A stretch of 64,000 bases of DNA. Source: Burkholderiaceae bacterium (GTDB lineage Bacteria > Pseudomonadota > Gammaproteobacteria > Burkholderiales > Burkholderiaceae_E). The notes beneath the pieces are model-generated. The model saw only the letters and a list, made by a program, of their open reading frames with translations. It was not told where the DNA came from and ran no database searches. Each line of letters opens with the position of its first letter. Position 1 is the stretch's first letter. The stretch covers positions 33,828-97,827 of the forward strand of contig OMIE01000086.1 in NCBI GenBank assembly GCA_900299025.1, in the 5' to 3' direction. Below are positions 29,229 to 38,998 of the stretch, one piece after another. The position numbers and the translations under genes were made by a program.

Positions 29229-30662
29229 ATGTCAAAGCTTTATGAGCTGCCTGCCCATGTCTTGTTAGCCCTGTATGCGAGCGGGCAGGCGTCGCCGGTC
29301 GACTGCACTCGGGAGGTGCTCGAGCGTATCGGGCACCTCAATCCATTACTCAATGCTTTTTGCTTCATCGATGAACAGGGGGCCATAAAGAGCGCCCGCG
29401 AAAGCGAGACTCGCTGGCTTGCTTGGCGCAAACAACGCGAGACAGGCTTTGGTGGCGCAAATGCTCCGAGGGCGCTCGAAGGCGTGCCAGTCAGCATCAA
29501 GGATCTAATCCTCACCAAAGGCTGGCCCACGCTGCGTGGCTCCAAGACCATTGATCCCAAGCAAGACTGGTCGGTCGATGCTCCGGTTAGCGCAAGGCTT
29601 CGCGAAGCGGGTGCGGTTGTATTGGGCAAAACCACAACACCAGAGTTTGGCTGTAAGGGTGAAACCAATTCGCCACTTACTGGCATCACGAAAAATCCAT
29701 GGCATCTGCAAAAGACGCCGGGCGGGTCATCGGGGGGCGCAGCCGCGGCTGTGGCGGCAGGCTTAGGCCCACTTGCCGTTGGTACCGACGGCGCAGGTTC
29801 AGTGCGTATACCCGCCGCGTTTTGCGGCAATGTCGGCCTAAAGCCGTCTTATGGGCGAGTTCCGGCTTATCCTTTATCGCCTTTTGGATCGGTTGCCCAT
29901 TTGGGCCCACACACGATGAGTGTTATTGATTGTGCGCTCGCGATGAATGTTATGAAGCAGGCTGATGCACGTGACTGGACCTCGCTACCTCCGGATACGA
30001 GCAACTATTTGATCGGACTTGATGATGGTCTTGCTGGACTGCGGGTCGCTTATTCGCCTAGACTTGGCTATGTGCAGCAACTTGATCCGGCCATTGAGGC
30101 GGCGGTGAAGGAAACAGCCCATGCTATGGAGTCCCTAGGCGCCCGTGTTGAAGCTGTGGATCCAGGTATTGAAGACTCGCTTGATATCAGTTTTGGGCTT
30201 TGGGCTGCTGGTGCCGCTAACCTTTGGCGCCAGCTTTCAGACGAGCAGCGAGCGGTGACCGATCCCGACTTTCGCTCCGAAGCCACCATAGGCTTGGCAA
30301 TCAACCCGGAGCAGATACACGACTTCAATCAGAGGCGAGGGATACTTGGCTCGACGTTGAGGCAGTTCATGAGCCGCTTTGATCTCATACTCACACCGTC
30401 AACGGCGGTCTGCGCTTTTGATACACGCGCTGCCGGCAGTGCAGGTCTATACGATGCCCAAACGATGCTTGGGTGGACACCTTTCAGCTTCCCCTTTAAC
30501 CTCTCACAACAGCCAGCCATTAGCTTTCCTTGGTCACTCAACCCAGACGGCTTACCGATTGGCATTCAGTTGGTTGGACCGATGTTCGGCGATGCACTTG
30601 TTTTGCGAGCAGCAAGAGCGCTTGAATCCATACGACCTGTCAAGCGGCCCAACGCCCTCTAA
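29229..30662 (+). CDS. Amidase (amidase-signature family)
   Basis: A 477-residue serine hydrolase of the amidase-signature family. It shows the catalytic Lys in [15 protein letters not shown], and the Gly/Ser-rich signature with [18 protein letters not shown] and [15 protein letters not shown], giving the Ser-cisSer-Lys triad. The substrate cannot be told; family members act on amides, carbamates or, as GatA, on tRNA-bound glutamate. There are no gatB/gatC genes nearby, so a metabolic amidase is more likely. An ATG at 29229 preceded by GGGGTG is preferred to a GTG 6 codons upstream. A terminator follows. Confidence 0.88.
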   Translation: MSKLYELPAHVLLALYASGQASPVDCTREVLERIGHLNPLLNAFCFIDEQGAIKSARESETRWLAWRKQRETGFGGANAPRALEGVPVSIKDLILTKGWPTLRGSKTIDPKQDWSVDAPVSARLREAGAVVLGKTTTPEFGCKGETNSPLTGITKNPWHLQKTPGGSSGGAAAAVAAGLGPLAVGTDGAGSVRIPAAFCGNVGLKPSYGRVPAYPLSPFGSVAHLGPHTMSVIDCALAMNVMKQADARDWTSLPPDTSNYLIGLDDGLAGLRVAYSPRLGYVQQLDPAIEAAVKETAHAMESLGARVEAVDPGIEDSLDISFGLWAAGAANLWRQLSDEQRAVTDPDFRSEATIGLAINPEQIHDFNQRRGILGSTLRQFMSRFDLILTPSTAVCAFDTRAAGSAGLYDAQTMLGWTPFSFPFNLSQQPAISFPWSLNPDGLPIGIQLVGPMFGDALVLRAARALESIRPVKRPNAL

Positions 30663-30696
30663 CTATAAATCAGCGATTCAAACAAACTACGCGAAT

Positions 30697-30736
30697 AAAC
30701 AAAAAAGGCCAATCAGACGATTGGCCTTTTTTGTTT
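30697..30736. terminator. Bidirectional intrinsic terminator between amidase and tRNA-Pro
   Basis: A perfect 18-bp inverted repeat with the 4-base loop AGAC: the GC core GGCCAATC/GATTGGCC is flanked by A6 on one side and T6 on the other, so it can end transcripts in both directions. It serves the rightward amidase and the leftward ihfA-merR-tRNA-Pro transcript. Confidence 0.95.
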
Positions 30737-30742
30737 GTTACT

Positions 30743-30821
<79 letters not shown>

Positions 30822-30879
30822 GCCGTCGAGTATACCAAGCTATCGCACGCAGGCGAAGCAAAGGCGTATCACCAGGGAG

Positions 30880-31452
30880 CTATGGTTGCCCTGAAGCAAC
30901 CTCATCGACGCTGAGCAACCGGAGAACCTCGTTTAACTCGACCCGCAATCGGTGAATCATCGTGTGGCTTGGACCCTCATGCTGCTCATGACCTTCAGTC
31001 GCAGACTCATCCTCGTGAAGCTTGGTCTCAGGATCGTGAAACTGATCCATACCTCCCATGGTGCTGCCGCTATCTGCTGCCTTAGCCTCTTCGTGCTCGA
31101 GCGGTTGAGTCCGCGACATAGCAGCCGCCTCGGCTTGCAAGTTGGAGATGGTCTGACGCCCCGACAAGCGCATCCGCGCCCCTTGAATCGTGAAGCCTTC
31201 GTCGTAGAGCAGTTCACGGATCTTCCGCACTAAGAGGACTTCATGATGCTGGTAGTAGCGCCGATTGCCTCGACGCTTCATCGGACGAAGCTGGGTAAAC
31301 TCCTGTTCCCAATAGCGCAATACATGCGGCTTAACAGCACAAAGCTCGCTTACTTCGCCAATCGTGAAATAGCGCTTTGCGGGAATCGGTGGCAGCAATT
31401 GATCGACCATCCCGCGGGTTTTCAAATAGGCGCTATCGTCTTCCTGCGTCAT
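30880..31452 (-). CDS. MerR-family transcriptional regulator
   Basis: A 190-residue protein with an N-terminal MerR winged helix ([25 protein letters not shown], at about residues 28-52, then [13 protein letters not shown]) and no metal-binding cysteine cluster. The C-terminal half is charged and of low complexity. In Betaproteobacteria a gene of this kind regularly follows ihfA, which it does here with an 11-base gap. No target can be named. Confidence 0.9.
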   Translation of the reverse strand: MTQEDDSAYLKTRGMVDQLLPPIPAKRYFTIGEVSELCAVKPHVLRYWEQEFTQLRPMKRRGNRRYYQHHEVLLVRKIRELLYDEGFTIQGARMRLSGRQTISNLQAEAAAMSRTQPLEHEEAKAADSGSTMGGMDQFHDPETKLHEDESATEGHEQHEGPSHTMIHRLRVELNEVLRLLSVDEVASGQP

Positions 31453-31463
31453 GTCATGCGCCT

Positions 31464-31802
31464 TTAAAGCTCAGTACCCCTAGCAGGCACAAATTGACCC
31501 GAATCAATCTGGGCCTTGAGCTTTTGGCTTGCATGGAATGTGACAACACGGCGCGCTGAAATCGGTATGACCTCACCCGTCTTTGGATTTCGCCCCGGTC
31601 GCTGCGGCTTATCACGTAGCTGAAAATTACCAAATCCGGAGAGCTTGACCGATAAACCGCTTGAAAGGGCATCGCTGACTTCTTGAAAGAACATGTCAAC
31701 CAAGTCTTTCGATTCGCGCTTATTGAGGCCAACACGCTCGAAAAGCATTTCGGCAAGTTCAGCTTTGGTTAGGGTTGCGCTCTCATCAATGGCTTGCATC
31801 AT
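31464..31802 (-). CDS. ihfA: Integration host factor subunit alpha
   Basis: IHF-alpha pairs with IHF-beta to bend DNA sharply in recombination, replication and transcription. The 112-residue product has the HU/IHF fold ([33 protein letters not shown]) and the DNA-intercalating arm [14 protein letters not shown]. The ATG at 31802 follows GGTG; a GTG three codons upstream is an alternative. It lies directly after pheT, as in most Proteobacteria. Confidence 0.94.
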   Translation of the reverse strand: MMQAIDESATLTKAELAEMLFERVGLNKRESKDLVDMFFQEVSDALSSGLSVKLSGFGNFQLRDKPQRPGRNPKTGEVIPISARRVVTFHASQKLKAQIDSGQFVPARGTEL

Positions 31803-31829
31803 CGTTATCACCAGGGATTGTCGTGAGCT

Positions 31830-34322
31830 TTAACTTCTCAGGCGCGCATCGCATGCCGATTGCATACCCTCGATCATCTGCTGAAGTAGTCCCTGAACTT
31901 CCGACTCCTCAAGCGTGCGCTCAGTATCTTGGAAACGGAGACGGAATGCAAGACTTTTCTCGTTGTCTTTCAATCCTTTGCCGCGGTATTCGTCAAAGAG
32001 CGTCAGGTTGACGAGCCGGGTACCACCTAAGCGTTTGAGCGCAGCGGTCAGTTCTTCGGAAGCAAGGGCCTGGTTAACGACAAAGGCAAGATCGCGAACA
32101 ACAGGCGGAAACTTTGACGGTGCAGCAGGACTTGGCATCAACTTGTCGGTGAGTGCCCAGATGGCCAACTCAGCTAGCACGGGAGCTGAGCTGAGTTCGA
32201 GAGATTGCTGAAGCTGAGGGTGCAAGACCCCGATCCAGCCTGCTTGCTTGCCGGCCACTTCAATCACAGCGCTTTGCGTGGGGTGCAGACATGGAGGCAA
32301 TTCTTCACTATCGGCCCATTTACGGCACCGAAACCTGTCAGTGCCAATCACCGACTCCAGATCACCTTTTAGGTCAAAGAAATCAACCAATCGTTTGCTA
32401 TCGGACCAGTGCTCAGCATATCGAGCACCATAGGCTAGTAGGGCTAGCTTTATAGGCTGCCGAATGCCCGCGACTTCGAGCAAATCGGCCTCGGCATCAG
32501 CCTGCTTTTGAAACACACGACCGCACTCAAAGATCCGCACCCTCTCGGCCTTTCGATTCAGATTGAAACGCAGGCTGTCGATCAATCCGGTAACAAGACT
32601 GGTGCGCATCACGTCAAGATGTGAGGCGATGGGATTGAGCAAGGCAATCCCTTTTTCGCCCGATACGCTCTCATCAAGGGCCGATGAAACAAAGCTGTAA
32701 TTGATGACTTCTTGATAGCCGCGGGCGGCTATCAATGTTTTAACTTGCAGCAAACTACGGCTAGCTTCTGGCGCCTCTCGCATAAGCGCGCTTGCCTTTG
32801 GGGGGCGCTGCGGCAAGCGATCAAACCCCCAAAGACGAACAACCTCCTCGATTAAGTCTTCCTCGATGCGGAGATCAAAGCGGTAACTCGGTGGCTCCAC
32901 CTCGATGACCGCACCTCCGGCGACCTTGGCGTTCTCGGTCCCCTTAGCAACTTGAGCGTTCTCGGTACCCTTAGCACCTTGGGCGTGCTCTGTACCTTCA
33001 GCACCCTCAAGCCATCGAAAGCCAATGCCAAGTCGCGTGAAGGCCCTGCTGATGTCCTCGGGCGATAAATCGATACCTGAGACCTTTCTGGCGCGCTCGA
33101 GACGCATTTGGACAGGTTTGCGTTCGGGCAGTGCGATCACCTGGTCATCGAGCGGCCCTGCTTGCCCCCCACATATCTCAAGGATCAACGAGCACACATA
33201 ATCAAGCTCAGAGGCAGTCGTGTGTGCATCGACGCCGCGTTCAAAGCGATGGCCTGCATCGGTCGAAAAATTATAGCGCCGAGCCCGGCCAGCGATGGCC
33301 TGTGGCCACCAAAAAGCCGCCTCAACGTAGATATTGCTTGTGTCATCCGATACCGCTGTTGCATCGCCACCCATAATCCCTGCCAGACTCTCAATAGCCT
33401 GGTCATCAGCGATCACACCAACCTGTTCATCGAGCTCGATCGTCTGACCATTCAAAAGCTTCAAACGCTCTCCCCGCCTGGCCCAACGAACACTCAGTCC
33501 ACCCTTAATCCGGTCCAAATCGAAAACATGTGTGGGCCTGGATAGCTCTAACATGACGTAGTTGGAAATATCGACCAGGGCCGAAATGCTCCGCTGCCCT
33601 GCTCGCTCGAGCCTGTCCTTCATCCACTGTGGCGTTTGCGCTTGCGGATTCACGCCGCGAATAACCCGGCCACAAAACCGACCGCACAAATCGGGCGCCT
33701 CGATGCGCACCGGGAGGCGGTCAGCGATTTCAGCTTGCACTTCAATGACCGGCTTTGAGGCAAGCGAAGCACCGCTGAGAGCAGCCACCTCTCTTGCGAT
33801 CCCGCGAACACCGAGGCAATCAGGCCGATTGGGCGTGAGCTTGAGCAAAAACTGTTGATCATCAAGTCTAAGCGCTTCGCGCAAATCCTTCCCGAGCGTC
33901 AAACCCTCGTCGAGGAGCATCAAGCCCTGATGGTCTTGCGATAAACCGAGCTCTTTTGCCGAGCAAAGCATGCCAGCGCTCTGGACTCCTCTCATGGTCA
34001 CGGGTTTAATTTGCAGCCCTCCGGGCAGTTGGGCGCCTGGTAAAGCACATGCGACCGTGATGCCAGCGGCTGCGTTGGGAGCGCCACAGACGATTTGCGC
34101 CAAATTAGCCTGTCCTACGTCAACATGGCAAACGCGCAAACGGTCTGCGTTTGGGTGCGCCTCGACTCGCTCAATGCGTGCAACAACAACCTGACTAAAG
34201 GCAGGAGCCAGCGACTCAAGCGATTCAACCTCAAGACCAGCCATGGTAAGTGCATCGGCAAGCTCTTGCGTGCTCCAATCGGGATTGACATACTGCCTGA
34301 GCCACTGTTCTGAAAATTTCAT
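31830..34322 (-). CDS. pheT: Phenylalanine--tRNA ligase beta subunit
   Basis: The beta subunit binds and edits tRNA-Phe. The 830-residue product has an N-terminal EMAP-like tRNA-binding domain (VVVARIERVEAHPNADRLRVC), the B3/B4 editing domain, a B5 domain and a C-terminal anticodon-binding domain (KFPPVVRDLAFVVN). The ATG at 34322 begins MKFSEQWLRQYVNP, as usual. It is about 25-30 residues longer than I would expect because of a tandem-repeat insert in the B5 domain region (32921-33013). Confidence 0.95.
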   Translation of the reverse strand: MKFSEQWLRQYVNPDWSTQELADALTMAGLEVESLESLAPAFSQVVVARIERVEAHPNADRLRVCHVDVGQANLAQIVCGAPNAAAGITVACALPGAQLPGGLQIKPVTMRGVQSAGMLCSAKELGLSQDHQGLMLLDEGLTLGKDLREALRLDDQQFLLKLTPNRPDCLGVRGIAREVAALSGASLASKPVIEVQAEIADRLPVRIEAPDLCGRFCGRVIRGVNPQAQTPQWMKDRLERAGQRSISALVDISNYVMLELSRPTHVFDLDRIKGGLSVRWARRGERLKLLNGQTIELDEQVGVIADDQAIESLAGIMGGDATAVSDDTSNIYVEAAFWWPQAIAGRARRYNFSTDAGHRFERGVDAHTTASELDYVCSLILEICGGQAGPLDDQVIALPERKPVQMRLERARKVSGIDLSPEDISRAFTRLGIGFRWLEGAEGTEHAQGAKGTENAQVAKGTENAKVAGGAVIEVEPPSYRFDLRIEEDLIEEVVRLWGFDRLPQRPPKASALMREAPEASRSLLQVKTLIAARGYQEVINYSFVSSALDESVSGEKGIALLNPIASHLDVMRTSLVTGLIDSLRFNLNRKAERVRIFECGRVFQKQADAEADLLEVAGIRQPIKLALLAYGARYAEHWSDSKRLVDFFDLKGDLESVIGTDRFRCRKWADSEELPPCLHPTQSAVIEVAGKQAGWIGVLHPQLQQSLELSSAPVLAELAIWALTDKLMPSPAAPSKFPPVVRDLAFVVNQALASEELTAALKRLGGTRLVNLTLFDEYRGKGLKDNEKSLAFRLRFQDTERTLEESEVQGLLQQMIEGMQSACDARLRS
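32921..33013 (-). repeat. 27-bp tandem repeat insert inside pheT
   Basis: About three and a half units with 27-base period encode the nine-residue series EGTEHAQGA, KGTENAQVA, KGTENAKVA. Two full units lie at 32942-32968 and 32969-32995. The insert comes between the DLSPEDISRAFTRLGIGFRWLE segment and VIEVEPPSYRFD, most likely in a surface loop. It is in frame and highly charged. Confidence 0.8.
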
Positions 34323-34403
34323 AAAAGCCTCAAAAGACCTAGGTGACAGCTCGTCAAAACCTGCTGGCACCTTGCCAAGAACGACAAAGCGAAGACCCTC
34401 AAT

Positions 34404-35423
34404 TTAGCGATCAAATTGCTTTAAAAACCTTAAATCGTTTTCAAAGAATAAACGCAAATCGGACACACCGTAGCGCAACATGGCCAAGCGCTCCACGCCT
34501 GAACCAAAAGCAAAACCGATATAGTTTTCTGGATCAAGGCCCACATTGCGCACAACCTGAGGATGAACCTGGCCGGACCCAGACACCTCAAGCCAGCGAT
34601 CCTTCATAGGCCCCGATCCAAAACGCATATCGATTTCTGCCGAAGGCTCTGTGAATGGAAAATACGATGGTCGAAAACGCACATCAATATCGTCCTGTTC
34701 AAAAAACTGCCGCAAAAACATGGTGTACACGCTCTTTAAATCGGCAAAGCTTATGTTCTCGTCAAGCCATAAGCCTTCAAACTGGTGAAACATCGGCGAA
34801 TGCGTGGCATCTGAATCGACTCGGTAGGTCTTACCAGGCGCAATCACACGGATGGGTGGCTTGTGCTGGCGTGCATAGCGGATTTGCATCGGCGACGTGT
34901 GGGTACGCAAAAGCAGGCCGCCTTCGACGTAAAAGGTATCGTGCATCGATCGAGCCGGATGATCCTGAGGCGTGTTCAAGGCTGTAAAGTTATAAAAATC
35001 GTCTTCAATTTCCGGGCCATCGGCCACATCGAAACCAATGGAGCGAAATATCGCTTCAATGCGGGCGATGGTGAGTGTGATCGGGTGTAGCCCGCCGTCT
35101 TCACAGCCACGCCCGGGCAGCGACACATCAATGGCATCTTTTTGAAGTTGGGCATTTAGCGCTTGATTAGCAAGCGTTTTTTCTCTCGACTTCCACTCAG
35201 ACTCGACGGCTTGTTTTGCTGCGTTTAAAGCCTTGCCAGCATCACTTCGAGCCTGCCCTTGTAGTCCGGCCAAGCTCTTCATCATGGCGGTCAAACGCCC
35301 ATCACGACCCAAATAACGCGCCTTGACCTGAGCCAATTGCGCCGTGTCGTCGCAGTGGGAAAAATCAAGGCTGGCCTGTTCAATCATGGCCTCAATCGCC
35401 CTTTGATCACCTAACGCGTCCAT
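34404..35423 (-). CDS. pheS: Phenylalanine--tRNA ligase alpha subunit
   Basis: The catalytic subunit that charges tRNA-Phe. The 339-residue product has an N-terminal coiled-coil arm (about residues 1-90), then class II motifs: [51 protein letters not shown] in segments, and the C-terminal [17 protein letters not shown]. Length is normal. It is 81 bases upstream of pheT. Confidence 0.96.
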   Translation of the reverse strand: MDALGDQRAIEAMIEQASLDFSHCDDTAQLAQVKARYLGRDGRLTAMMKSLAGLQGQARSDAGKALNAAKQAVESEWKSREKTLANQALNAQLQKDAIDVSLPGRGCEDGGLHPITLTIARIEAIFRSIGFDVADGPEIEDDFYNFTALNTPQDHPARSMHDTFYVEGGLLLRTHTSPMQIRYARQHKPPIRVIAPGKTYRVDSDATHSPMFHQFEGLWLDENISFADLKSVYTMFLRQFFEQDDIDVRFRPSYFPFTEPSAEIDMRFGSGPMKDRWLEVSGSGQVHPQVVRNVGLDPENYIGFAFGSGVERLAMLRYGVSDLRLFFENDLRFLKQFDR

Positions 35424-35484
35424 TGATCATTTCCTTTGAAGATTGGCTTATCAGACCACCAACGGCATCTTGACCGGTACCAAC

Positions 35485-35515
35485 AAAAAGGGCCTTCCGA
35501 ACAAACAGAAGGCCC
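35485..35515 (-). terminator. Intrinsic terminator or attenuator between rplT and pheS
   Basis: On the minus strand an 8-bp stem GGGCCTTC/GAAGGCCC with a 10-base loop is followed by five T. It lies 26 bases after the rplT stop and about 60 bases before pheS. There is no room for a Phe-rich leader peptide like E. coli pheL, so it looks like a plain partial terminator that lowers read-through from the ribosomal protein genes. Confidence 0.8.
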
Positions 35516-35541
35516 CATCGAATCGACCGGATCTTAACGAA

Positions 35542-35901
35542 TCAGGCTGCGATGGTCGATCTCACCTGCGCCACGATGGAAGCAAATGCTGCCTTGTCGC
35601 GCACAGCCAAATCAGCCAGTACCTTTCTGTCTAGCCCGATCGAAGCTTTGTGCAAACCATGGATAAAGGCAGAGTAAGTCATGCCGTGCTCGCGGACTGC
35701 AGCATTTATTCTCGCGATCCAAAGAGCACGAAATACACGCTTGCGATTGCGGCGATCACGATAGGCGTATTGACCAGCACGCATAACAGCTTGCTTGGCA
35801 ATACGATAAACATTACCACGGCGACCACGGTATCCCTTAGCTGCAGCAAGTACTTTTTTGTGACGTGCTCTTGCCGTCACACCACGTTTAACTCGAGGCA
35901 T
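35542..35901 (-). CDS. rplT: 50S ribosomal protein L20
   Basis: A 119-residue, very basic ribosomal protein with the L20 signature ([57 protein letters not shown]). It binds 23S rRNA early in assembly and represses its own operon in several bacteria. The frame stays open far upstream through rpmI, but the ATG at 35901 gives the conserved start. It follows rpmI by 14 bases. Confidence 0.97.
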   Translation of the reverse strand: MPRVKRGVTARARHKKVLAAAKGYRGRRGNVYRIAKQAVMRAGQYAYRDRRNRKRVFRALWIARINAAVREHGMTYSAFIHGLHKASIGLDRKVLADLAVRDKAAFASIVAQVRSTIAA

Positions 35902-35915
35902 TTGCGGACTCTCCT

Positions 35916-36113
35916 TTAAGCGTAGGGAAGCATGGCACGCACGTGTGCGATATCCACCGCCATTACTTCTGCGGATCCACGCAATTGCCGTTTGTTTTTG
36001 GTTGTCTTTTTGGTGAGGATGTGGCGCTTGAAGGCCTGACCACGTTTGATTGATCCGCCTGGACGGACACGGAAACGCTTGGCGGCGCCCCGCTTGGTTT
36101 TCATCTTGGGCAT
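35916..36113 (-). CDS. rpmI: 50S ribosomal protein L35
   Basis: A 65-residue basic protein with the L35 signature [17 protein letters not shown] and [16 protein letters not shown]. It is part of the large ribosomal subunit and belongs to the infC-rpmI-rplT operon. The length is exactly that of the family. Confidence 0.97.
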   Translation of the reverse strand: MPKMKTKRGAAKRFRVRPGGSIKRGQAFKRHILTKKTTKNKRQLRGSAEVMAVDIAHVRAMLPYA

Positions 36114-36209
36114 GATTGCTCCATCTTCTCAACGATCCAAGGTGTGTATAAAGCCATGCTCAACAACGCTCACATGCTTCTACCCTTTTAAGACCCTGAC
36201 CGCATCTTC

Positions 36210-36240
36210 TTGCCCAAGCTTTGCAATCCAACTTGGGCAA
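36210..36240 (-). promoter_or_regulatory. Hairpin in the infC-rpmI leader, candidate L20 autoregulatory element
   Basis: A perfect 9-bp inverted repeat (TTGCCCAAG/CTTGGGCAA) with a 13-base loop lies about 100 bases upstream of rpmI and has no following T run, so it is not an intrinsic terminator. In other bacteria L20 binds structured leader RNA before rpmI to repress rpmI-rplT. That role here is inference from position. Confidence 0.45.
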
Positions 36241-36263
36241 CCTAGGAGTATACGCGAAAAAGA

Positions 36264-36785
36264 CTACTTCTTGCGTTTTGGAGCGATGACCATGACCATT
36301 TGACGCCCCTCAAGCTTGGGCATCGCTTCGACCTGACCGTGCTGGTCCAAATCGGTACGGATGCGTTCGAGGAGACGGACACCGAATTCCTGATGTGCCA
36401 TTTCACGACCACGAAAACGCATGGTGACCTTGGCTTTATCGCCCTCTTCGAGAAAGCGAATCAGGTTTCTTAGCTTGACCATGTAATCGCCGTCATCCGT
36501 GCCAGGTCGAAACTTGACTTCCTTGACCTGTATGGTCTTTTGCTTTGATTTAGCCTCGGCAGCACGCTTTTGCTCCTGATAGCGAAACTTGCCATAGTCC
36601 ATTAATTTGACGACCGGTGGTGATGCTTGGGCTGCGATTTCCACCAGATCGATTTCGGCCTCATCGGCCATTCGTAGCGCCTCTTGAATTCGGACAATGC
36701 CGAGCGCTTCATTATCTTTCCCGATCAAACGAACTTCGGGAACTGTGATTTCACCGTTAATACGATGGGTACGTTCAGTAGCGAT
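36264..36785 (-). CDS. infC: Translation initiation factor IF-3 with AUC start codon
   Basis: IF-3 prevents premature subunit joining and checks the start codon. The 173-residue product has the N-terminal [15 protein letters not shown], the linker helices [20 protein letters not shown] and C-terminal RDL-type domain ending PKRKK. No ATG, GTG or TTG gives the conserved N-terminus. An ATC at 36785 with GGAG eight bases upstream yields (M)[11 protein letters not shown], the expected start. A non-AUG codon (AUU or AUC) is the known basis of IF-3 autoregulation in other bacteria. The frame's TTG at 36728 would remove 19 conserved residues. Confidence 0.92.
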   Translation of the reverse strand: MATERTHRINGEITVPEVRLIGKDNEALGIVRIQEALRMADEAEIDLVEIAAQASPPVVKLMDYGKFRYQEQKRAAEAKSKQKTIQVKEVKFRPGTDDGDYMVKLRNLIRFLEEGDKAKVTMRFRGREMAHQEFGVRLLERIRTDLDQHGQVEAMPKLEGRQMVMVIAPKRKK

Positions 36786-36841
36786 GCTTGCTTCTCCAGT
36801 GCTTGTTGATCTTTAGTTCGATGTTGGGGCTCAATCGGCCA

Positions 36842-38773
36842 TCAGGCGCTCTTGGCTAAAGGGCTTGATCGCTTGCTTTTCACATCATCGCCAAGACGAT
36901 CCGAAAAGGATTCAAGCGACATAACGCCTAAGTCAATGCCGCCTCTAGCACGCACCGATACCTGTCCAGCCTGCCGTTCCTTTTCTCCTACCACCAGTAA
37001 GTAAGGGATCTTTTGCAGGCTATTCTCGCGGATTTTATAGTTGATCTTTTCGTTTCGCAAATCGGATTCGACTCTAAATCCTTGTTTTTTCAGCGTTTGA
37101 GCAACATCAGCTGCGTAGGCCGCCTGCACTTCTGTAATACTCATGATCACACATTGCACCGGCGCAAGCCACATAGGCAGCGCGCCGGCATGATGCTCAA
37201 TCAAGATGCCGATGAAGCGTTCCATGGAGCCGACGATCGCACGGTGCAACATCACGGGATGTTTTCGGGTGTTGTCGACGTCGACAAATTCGGCGCCGAG
37301 CCGCATCGGCATATTGAAATCGACTTGCATCGTGCCACACTGCCATACGCGACCTAGGGCATCTTTCAGTGAGTACTCGATCTTCGGCCCATAAAAAGCA
37401 CCATCGCCCTCACTAACGATAAATGACACCCCGGACGCTGTGAGCGAATTTGCCAGTGCCGCCTCGGCCTTATCCCACAGCGCATCGCTTCCGACTCGCT
37501 TTGCTGGGCGGGTAGCTAACTTGTAAATGATTTGCTCAAAGCCAAAATCAGCATACACCGCCTGCAAAAGCTTTGTGTAGGTGGCACATTCTTGCTGAAT
37601 CTGATCTTCGGTACAAAAAATATGGCCATCATCTTGGACAAAGCCGCGCACACGCATGATGCCGTGCAGGGCGCCTGAGGGCTCGTTGCGATGGCAGGCG
37701 CCAAACTCGCCATAGCGCAGCGGCAAATCGCGATAGCTACGCAGGCCAGCGTTATAGACCTGAACATGGCCCGGACAATTCATAGGCTTGACGGCGTAAT
37801 CGCGTTGCTCTGACGCGGTTGTAAACATCGCATCTTTATAATTTTCCCAATGGCCAGAGCGCTCCCAAAGCGAGCGATCGAGCACCTGCGGGCAGCGAAT
37901 CTCTTGGTAACCATTGTCTTGATAAATCCGTCGCATGTACTGTTCAACTTGCTGCCAGATGGCAAATCCGCGCGGATGCCAAAAAACCATGCCAGGTGCA
38001 TCGTCCTGAAGATGAAACAAATCCAACTCGCGGCCCAGGCGGCGGTGATCGCGCTTTTCGGCCTCGGCAAGCATGTGTAAATATGCATCTTGATCAGCCT
38101 GATTCACCCAGGCGGTGCCGTATATACGCTGCAACATCTCATTGCGATGATCGCCACGCCAATAAGCGCCAGCGACCTTCATCAACTTGAAAACCTTCAA
38201 TTGACCTGTTGACGGAACATGAGGGCCACGGCACAAGTCGATGAAGTCACCCTCCCTGTAGAGCGATATGCTTTGTTCCGCAGGAATGCTCTGAATGATC
38301 TCGGCCTTGTACATCTCGCCCTGTGCGCGGAAAAACGCCACGGCATCGTCACGCTTCCATACCTCGCGGACGACAGGCTCGTTACGATTTGCAAGCTCGC
38401 GCATCCGCTCTTCAATGGCGCTCAAGTCCTCGGGCGTGAACGGGCGATCGTAAGAAAAATCATAGTAAAACCCGTTTTCGATTACTGGGCCGATGGTGAC
38501 TTGAGCTGTTGGAAAGAGCTGTTTGACCGCGTAAGCGAGCAGGTGCGCTGTTGAGTGGCGGATTAAGTCAAGACCTTCTGAATCTTTACCGGTCACGATC
38601 GCAACACTGGCATCGCTTTCAATGACATAGCTCGTATCGACGAGTTCACCGTTAACTTTCCCCGCTAGCGCCGCTTTAGCAAGCCCTGGGCCAATCGACT
38701 TGGCAAATTCTGCAACAGTGATGGGTTGGGCGAACTGACGCTCGGAACCGTCAGGCAAGCGAACTTGGATCAT
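36842..38773 (-). CDS. thrS: Threonine--tRNA ligase
   Basis: A 643-residue class II synthetase with a TGS domain (residues 1-60), the editing domain with [16 protein letters not shown], and a catalytic core with [31 protein letters not shown] in two segments and [18 protein letters not shown], then the anticodon-binding domain ([15 protein letters not shown]). Editing and zinc residues appear intact. It lies 56 bases upstream of the infC start, the usual operon order. Confidence 0.96.
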   Translation of the reverse strand: MIQVRLPDGSERQFAQPITVAEFAKSIGPGLAKAALAGKVNGELVDTSYVIESDASVAIVTGKDSEGLDLIRHSTAHLLAYAVKQLFPTAQVTIGPVIENGFYYDFSYDRPFTPEDLSAIEERMRELANRNEPVVREVWKRDDAVAFFRAQGEMYKAEIIQSIPAEQSISLYREGDFIDLCRGPHVPSTGQLKVFKLMKVAGAYWRGDHRNEMLQRIYGTAWVNQADQDAYLHMLAEAEKRDHRRLGRELDLFHLQDDAPGMVFWHPRGFAIWQQVEQYMRRIYQDNGYQEIRCPQVLDRSLWERSGHWENYKDAMFTTASEQRDYAVKPMNCPGHVQVYNAGLRSYRDLPLRYGEFGACHRNEPSGALHGIMRVRGFVQDDGHIFCTEDQIQQECATYTKLLQAVYADFGFEQIIYKLATRPAKRVGSDALWDKAEAALANSLTASGVSFIVSEGDGAFYGPKIEYSLKDALGRVWQCGTMQVDFNMPMRLGAEFVDVDNTRKHPVMLHRAIVGSMERFIGILIEHHAGALPMWLAPVQCVIMSITEVQAAYAADVAQTLKKQGFRVESDLRNEKINYKIRENSLQKIPYLLVVGEKERQAGQVSVRARGGIDLGVMSLESFSDRLGDDVKSKRSSPLAKSA

Positions 38774-38820
38774 GCGTTTGGGCCGTTTAACAGAGCGAAG
38801 ACATGAGAACGTTGGGCGTT

Positions 38821-38897
38821 TGGTAGGCGGTATTGGACTCGAACCAACGACCTTTGCGATGTCAACGCAACGCTCTAACCAGCTGAGCTAACCGCCT
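38821..38897 (-). tRNA. tRNA-Val (anticodon GAC)
   Basis: A 77-base cloverleaf with encoded CCA. The acceptor stem pairs AGGCGGT with ACCGCCT. The anticodon stem TTGCG/CGCAA encloses TTGACAT, giving anticodon GAC. The T arm has GGTTCGAGTCC. It lies 47 bases upstream of thrS on the same strand. Confidence 0.95.
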
Positions 38898-38998
38898 CAA
38901 GCGCTGAGAAGCATTCGAACTAACGAAGCGCCCCAACCTGACTTCGAGGGAGCAATATTGCAACAAGGCACTGCCGACCCCCTAACTTCAGCCCACGA

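Noticed and set aside
35485..35515. Phe leader-peptide attenuator before pheST
   Set aside because: A terminator is present, but no Phe-rich short frame fits between rplT and the hairpin.
35902..36132. Long upstream extension of the rplT frame
   Set aside because: The frame is open through rpmI on the same strand by chance; L20 starts at 35901 with the conserved MPRVKRG and L35 occupies the upstream DNA in another frame.
36264..36728. infC starting at TTG 36728
   Set aside because: It would lack the conserved [15 protein letters not shown] segment that is encoded directly upstream in frame.
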